In this document: positions 6,275 to 8,614 of the stretch, piece after piece
Layout of the letters: each line of letters starts with the position of its first letter
How positions within the stretch are numbered: position 1 is the stretch's first letter
NCBI GenBank assembly: GCA_016206515.1
Contig: JACQRN010000082.1
Location: 1 to 8,614, forward strand
DNA length: 8,614 bases
From: Planctomycetota bacterium
GTDB lineage: Bacteria; Planctomycetota; SBBH01; JACQRN01
Direction: 5' to 3'
Translations under genes and position numbers: made by a program
Notes under the pieces: model-generated
The model's input: the letters and a program-made list of their open reading frames with translations, nothing else
Database searches by the model: none
Told to the model about the DNA's origin: nothing

Positions 6275-7744
6275 CTATTTCCCCACCTCCGCCCGCTTGG
6301 CCTGGTTGGACATCAGGGACAGGAAGAGGCGCTCGTACCCGTCGCCAAGACGATCCCAGGAGAAGTCGCGCAGCATCGCCCGGCGCAGGACCGTGCCATG
6401 GCGCTTGCGGTCCGCACAGAGCGACACGGCCCGGCGCACCGCGTCCCCCAGCGCCTCGCCCGTCGGCGGACCGAAAAGGAGGCCGGTCCCATCCGCCGGG
6501 TGCTCGTCGATATCCTTCACGATGTCGATCAGCCCCCCGGTCCGGCGCGCGATCGGGATCGTCCCGTACGCCTGGGCGTAGATCGACGTCACGCCACACG
6601 GCTCGAACCGGCTGGGAACAGCCAGGAAGGAGGCGCCCGCGATGAGCCGGTGCGCCAGCGCCTCCTCGAAGCCGATCCGGCAGGCGACCTCGCCCGGATG
6701 AGCGGCCGAGACCCGCCGCACCGCCTCCTCGATCCCCGCCTCGCCCTGCCCCAGGATCGCCACCTGGCAACCGAGGCGGAGGATCTCCGGAACCGCATCG
6801 ACGAGCAGGTCGACCCCCTTCTGGGAGGTCATGCGGCCCACGAAGGCGACCAGGGGCGCGCCGCGCTCCGTCAGCCCCAGCTCGCCGCGCACGCCCCGGG
6901 CGTTCGCCTGCTTCGCATCGAGGATCGTCCGGACCGCCTGCCTCGACCGGTACGGGCGGTCGAGGTGGGGATCCACCGCGGGGGACCAGATCTCCGTGTC
7001 GATCCCGTTGAGGATTCCCGAAATTTTCGCGCGGGACTCCTGGACGACCCCCTCCAGGCCGAAGCCGTGCTCGCCCGAGACGATCTCGGCGCCGTAGGTG
7101 GGACTGACGGTCGTCACCGCGTGGCTGTAGAGGATCCCCGCCTTCAGCGGGTTGATCCGCCCGAAATACTCGCAGGCGCCCATCGACCGGAAGAGCGACT
7201 CGGGAAGCCCCGTGCGGGGGAAGAGTTCCGCCGGGGCGAGCCCCTGGTACGCCAGGTTGTGGATCGTCAGGACGATGGGGCCGCTCCATCCTCCCCCCTC
7301 GACCAGCATCGGGGCGACCAGGGCCGCGTGATGGTCGTGCAGGTGCACAAGCCCCCCGCGTGGCGAATGCGCCGACAGGAACGCCGACACGGCGCGACAG
7401 AACGCGATGAAACGCCCGGCATCGGCGGCCGGCTCCGGCGCATAGATCTCCTCGCGGTCCGCGAAGAGCGCGGGAATATCGACGAGGACGACCTCGACGC
7501 CGTCGTGCCGGGTCCGGCGGAGCGAGACCGCAAGCCTGTCCTTCCCGAAGGGGATCTCCAGGGACGGACACATCGGGTGCGGGACAGCCCCGGGAGCGGA
7601 CGCCGAAGAGCCGTACGCCGGCAACATCACGCATACTTCGTGGCCCCGCTTGGCGAGCGTTTTGGAAAGACCGCCAACGACGTCGGCAAGCCCGCCGACC
7701 TTCGCGAGCGGAACCATCTCCGCAGCGACCACGACGACCCTCAT
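6275..7744 (-). CDS. glgA: Glycogen synthase (GT5, GT-B fold)
   Basis: A 489-residue glycogen synthase that transfers glucose from a nucleotide-glucose donor (normally ADP-glucose in bacteria) to the non-reducing end of alpha-1,4-glucan, in the cytoplasm. The N-terminal GT5 domain has VPLAKVGGLADVVGGL (11-26), with Lys15 in the KxGGL donor-binding motif. It also has HLHDHHAALV (134-143) and TIHNLAYQG (160-168), then INPLKAGILYSHAVTTVSP (197-215) and LNGIDTEIWSP (245-255). The C-terminal domain has FVGRMTSQKG (301-310; Arg304 and Lys309), PSRFEPCG (377-384; Glu381) and RTGGLIDIV (401-409). Length is typical. The usual HDWH motif reads HDHH here (His138). ATG at 7744 gives the canonical GlgA N-terminus MRVVVVAAEMVPLAKVGG, and AGGGCGGG (7754-7747) is a modest ribosome-binding site. 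It is the first gene of the operon, behind a structured leader. The open frame upstream to 8536 is arginine-rich, lies antisense to the divergent gene, and is not part of GlgA. Confidence 0.97.
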   Translation of the reverse strand: MRVVVVAAEMVPLAKVGGLADVVGGLSKTLAKRGHEVCVMLPAYGSSASAPGAVPHPMCPSLEIPFGKDRLAVSLRRTRHDGVEVVLVDIPALFADREEIYAPEPAADAGRFIAFCRAVSAFLSAHSPRGGLVHLHDHHAALVAPMLVEGGGWSGPIVLTIHNLAYQGLAPAELFPRTGLPESLFRSMGACEYFGRINPLKAGILYSHAVTTVSPTYGAEIVSGEHGFGLEGVVQESRAKISGILNGIDTEIWSPAVDPHLDRPYRSRQAVRTILDAKQANARGVRGELGLTERGAPLVAFVGRMTSQKGVDLLVDAVPEILRLGCQVAILGQGEAGIEEAVRRVSAAHPGEVACRIGFEEALAHRLIAGASFLAVPSRFEPCGVTSIYAQAYGTIPIARRTGGLIDIVKDIDEHPADGTGLLFGPPTGEALGDAVRRAVSLCADRKRHGTVLRRAMLRDFSWDRLGDGYERLFLSLMSNQAKRAEVGK

Positions 7745-7754
7745 ATCCCGCCCT

Positions 7755-7770
7755 GCGCGCCGCCGCGCGC
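7755..7770 (-). promoter_or_regulatory. GC hairpin just upstream of glgA start
   Basis: GCGCGC (7755-7760) and GCGCGC (7765-7770) form a perfect 6-bp inverted repeat around a 4-nt loop. In the glgA mRNA the stem ends directly before the SD-like AGGGCGGG and 10 nt before the AUG, so it could limit ribosome access. In DNA this rich in GC, such a stem may also occur by chance. Confidence 0.35.
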
Positions 7771-7785
7771 GGATGCCCCGCCCAC

Positions 7786-7836
7786 CTACGCCGCTCCCGC
7801 GCCGAAGGCGCGGGTCGTGGCGGCGCTTCGTGTCAT
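7786..7836 (-). CDS. Possible 16-residue leader peptide upstream of glgA
   Basis: ATG at 7836 opens a 17-codon frame ending in TAG (7788-7786) that would encode MTRSAATTRAFGAGAA. An AGGAGG (7846-7841), clearly stronger than the SD of glgA itself, lies 4 nt upstream. The frame is not that of glgA (offset by one base), and its stop lies 41 nt before the glgA ATG. Its codons hold an 8-bp hairpin. The arrangement resembles leader-peptide control or translational re-initiation, but the frame is too short for coding statistics. The peptide has no run of a regulatory amino acid and nothing recognisable. A chance ATG behind a purine-rich mRNA segment is the main alternative. Confidence 0.3.
   Translation of the reverse strand: MTRSAATTRAFGAGAA
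7796..7814 (-). promoter_or_regulatory. Perfect 8-bp hairpin in the glgA leader
   Basis: CCCGCGCC (7796-7803), a GAA loop (7804-7806) and GGCGCGGG (7807-7814) form a perfect 8-bp all-G/C stem with a 3-nt loop (UUC in the glgA mRNA sense). No U-run follows in the glgA direction, so it is not a standard intrinsic terminator. It lies within the possible leader ORF, where translation would melt it. Confidence 0.45.
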
Positions 7837-7950
7837 TGTACCTCCTCGTGAGCCTGTTCGGAAATGATCGGATCGCATTCAGGGCACGTGTTGTCGATGC
7901 TTCCCGTTGCACATCCCCGGCCGCGACGGGATCATGGGGGAAGGCCAGCC

Positions 7951-7960
7951 TAAGGAGGTT
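7951..7960 (+). promoter_or_regulatory. Strong Shine-Dalgarno for the HEAT-repeat gene
   Basis: TAAGGAGGTT contains an uninterrupted AAGGAGG (7952-7958) 6 nt before the ATG at 7965. It is the best ribosome-binding site in the window and fixes the start of the plus-strand gene. Confidence 0.85.
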
Positions 7961-7964
7961 GACG

Positions 7965-8614
7965 ATGCGTACGGTCGCGATCGCGGTATCGATCCTCTCG
8001 CTTCTGACCCTCGTGGAAGCGGCCGTGGCCGCTCCGGGGGGACCGAGCACGAGCCGTCGCGACATGGAGGCGGTCCTCACCCGCCTGGCCGATCCCAACG
8101 AGAAGATCGCCAGCCAGGCGCGCGGCGAACTGATCGCGATGGGGCAGGTTGTGGTTCCGGTCCTCCTGTCGCACCTGGACGATCCGAGTCCGGCCGTCCG
8201 GCTGTCGGTGATCGAGGTTCTCGGCCGCCTGGGACGGCTCGGATCGATCCCCCACCTCGTGAACCTCCTCGAAAGCGACCGGGTTCGCGTGCGGGAGTCC
8301 GCCCTGTTCGCCCTGCTCCAGATCCATCCGGACGGGAGATCCTTCGGATTCGTTCCGGAGGCCTCCCCCGTGGAGCGATTCCCCGCCGTGGCCCGGTGGC
8401 GCGAGTGGGCCGCCTCGCAGGACCCGTCCGCCGGCGGACCTGGCGCGAGGCCCGCGCCTCCAGTGGCTGTCCCTGCCCCGACACCCGTGTCCACCCCGGT
8501 CCCCGCACCCGCTCCCGCGCCGATCCCTGCGCCCACCCCGGCCCCGGAACCCCGGCAGCCATCGGCTGCCGTAGAACCCCCGCCAACCCCGACACCTGCG
8601 CCGCCCCCCGAGAC
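7965..8614 (+). CDS. Exported HEAT-repeat protein with Pro/Ala-rich tail, 3' end outside window
   Basis: An open plus-strand frame starts at ATG 7965 behind a strong SD and runs 216 codons to the window edge without a stop. Residues 1-23 are a signal peptide or signal anchor: Arg2, then AIAVSILSLLTLVEAAVAA. Residues about 33-120 are two to three HEAT-like helical repeats (EAVLTRLADPNEKIASQARG; PVLLSHLDDPSPAVRLSVIE; IPHLVNLLESDRVRVRESAL), a scaffold usually used for protein binding. A linker with a Trp pair, RWREWAA (144-150), follows. From about 160 the protein becomes low-complexity: Pro/Ala/Thr/Val repeats such as PAPTPVSTPVPAPAPAPIPA, without a folded domain up to the edge. The predicted place is the periplasm or cell envelope, with the tail acting as an extended spacer to a C-terminal domain that is not visible. 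No enzymatic motif is seen; function is unknown. It is transcribed away from the glycogen operon. Confidence 0.87.
   Translation, partial: MRTVAIAVSILSLLTLVEAAVAAPGGPSTSRRDMEAVLTRLADPNEKIASQARGELIAMGQVVVPVLLSHLDDPSPAVRLSVIEVLGRLGRLGSIPHLVNLLESDRVRVRESALFALLQIHPDGRSFGFVPEASPVERFPAVARWREWAASQDPSAGGPGARPAPPVAVPAPTPVSTPVPAPAPAPIPAPTPAPEPRQPSAAVEPPPTPTPAPPPE

Larger units (their letters stand above)
7745..7964. promoter_or_regulatory. Divergent intergenic region between glgA and the HEAT-repeat gene
   Basis: These 220 bp separate two genes transcribed away from each other, so they must carry promoters for both. I cannot place a convincing sigma-70 promoter on either strand. Visible structure on the glgA side is a possible leader ORF with strong SD (7846-7786) and two GC-rich inverted repeats (7796-7814 and 7755-7770). 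On the other side there is a CACGTG palindrome (7885-7890), a GATCG direct duplication (7866-7875) and the SD of the HEAT-repeat gene. The segment 7850-7935 is visibly less GC-rich than its surroundings and is the likely promoter zone. Confidence 0.6.

Noticed and set aside
6273..7634. Upstream in-frame extension of the nucleotidylyltransferase by more than 450 residues
   Set aside because: It lies inside glgA in another frame. The Rossmann-like nucleotide-binding motif begins at residue 9 when the start is at 6272.
7796..7814. Hairpin as an intrinsic transcription terminator
   Set aside because: No U-tract follows on either strand, and it lies between a promoter zone and glgA.
6398..7867. 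A 489-codon plus-strand open frame antisense to glgA and its leader
   Set aside because: It mirrors glgA codon structure and has no family resemblance; it would also cross the divergent promoter region.
7882..7897. Sigma-54-like element GGGCACG followed by TTGTC on the plus strand
   Set aside because: The GGGCACG half is close to the -24 consensus, but the TTG-like part lies 2 nt too near and lacks the GC of the -12 element.
7907..7935. Sigma-70-like TTGCAC, 17-nt spacer, GATCAT before the HEAT-repeat gene
   Set aside because: Spacing and distance to the start are good, but only 3 of 6 and 4 of 6 bases match the consensus, which is not enough for a call.
7745..8536. Upstream in-frame extension of GlgA by more than 260 residues
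   Set aside because: The extension is low-complexity, runs antisense to the signal peptide and HEAT repeats of the divergent gene, and the canonical GlgA N-terminus begins at ATG 7744.

Overview
The window is a compact, very GC-rich (by eye around 70%) bacterial chromosomal segment. Its core is a five-gene, minus-strand storage-polysaccharide (glycogen/alpha-glucan) operon, read from 7744 down to the left edge. The order is glgA (glycogen synthase, GT5), a mannose-1-phosphate guanylyltransferase-like sugar nucleotidylyltransferase, a GH57 alpha-amylase-type glycosidase, a short-form GT35 alpha-glucan phosphorylase (glgP), and a secreted multidomain surface protein that is cut by the window edge. 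The junctions are extremely tight: a 2-nt gap, a 4-bp GTGA overlap, a 4-bp ATGA overlap and a 2-nt gap. One polycistronic transcript with translational coupling is therefore the simplest reading.

To the right, a 220-bp divergent intergenic region (7745-7964) separates glgA from a plus-strand gene with an excellent Shine-Dalgarno. That gene encodes an exported HEAT-repeat protein with a long Pro/Ala-rich tail and runs off the right edge. The glgA side of this intergenic region holds a possible 16-codon leader ORF with a strong ribosome-binding site, one GC-rich hairpin inside it, and a second hairpin just before the glgA start. This is the best candidate for unexplained regulatory structure.

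How the genes work together (inference from families): GlgA extends alpha-1,4-glucan from a nucleotide-glucose donor. GlgP releases glucose-1-phosphate from it. The GH57 enzyme trims, hydrolyses or transfers alpha-glucan chains. The nucleotidylyltransferase makes an NDP-sugar, but its motifs point to GDP-mannose-type chemistry rather than to GlgC. No GlgC, GH13 GlgB or GlgX lies in the window. The terminal surface protein has a signal peptide, Ig-like domains, a carboxypeptidase-regulatory-like domain and a ZU5-like region. It has no obvious role in glycogen metabolism.

Organism: high GC, the GH57 plus short-GlgP gene set, and exported HEAT-repeat and RHS-type surface proteins suggest a Gram-negative lineage of the former Deltaproteobacteria or a related uncultured phylum. 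This placement is tentative, because no rRNA or marker gene is present. I saw no tRNA, rRNA, CRISPR array, insertion sequence or phage gene. The core is an ordinary metabolic operon, and the points worth a second look are its leader, its nucleotidylyltransferase and its tail gene.
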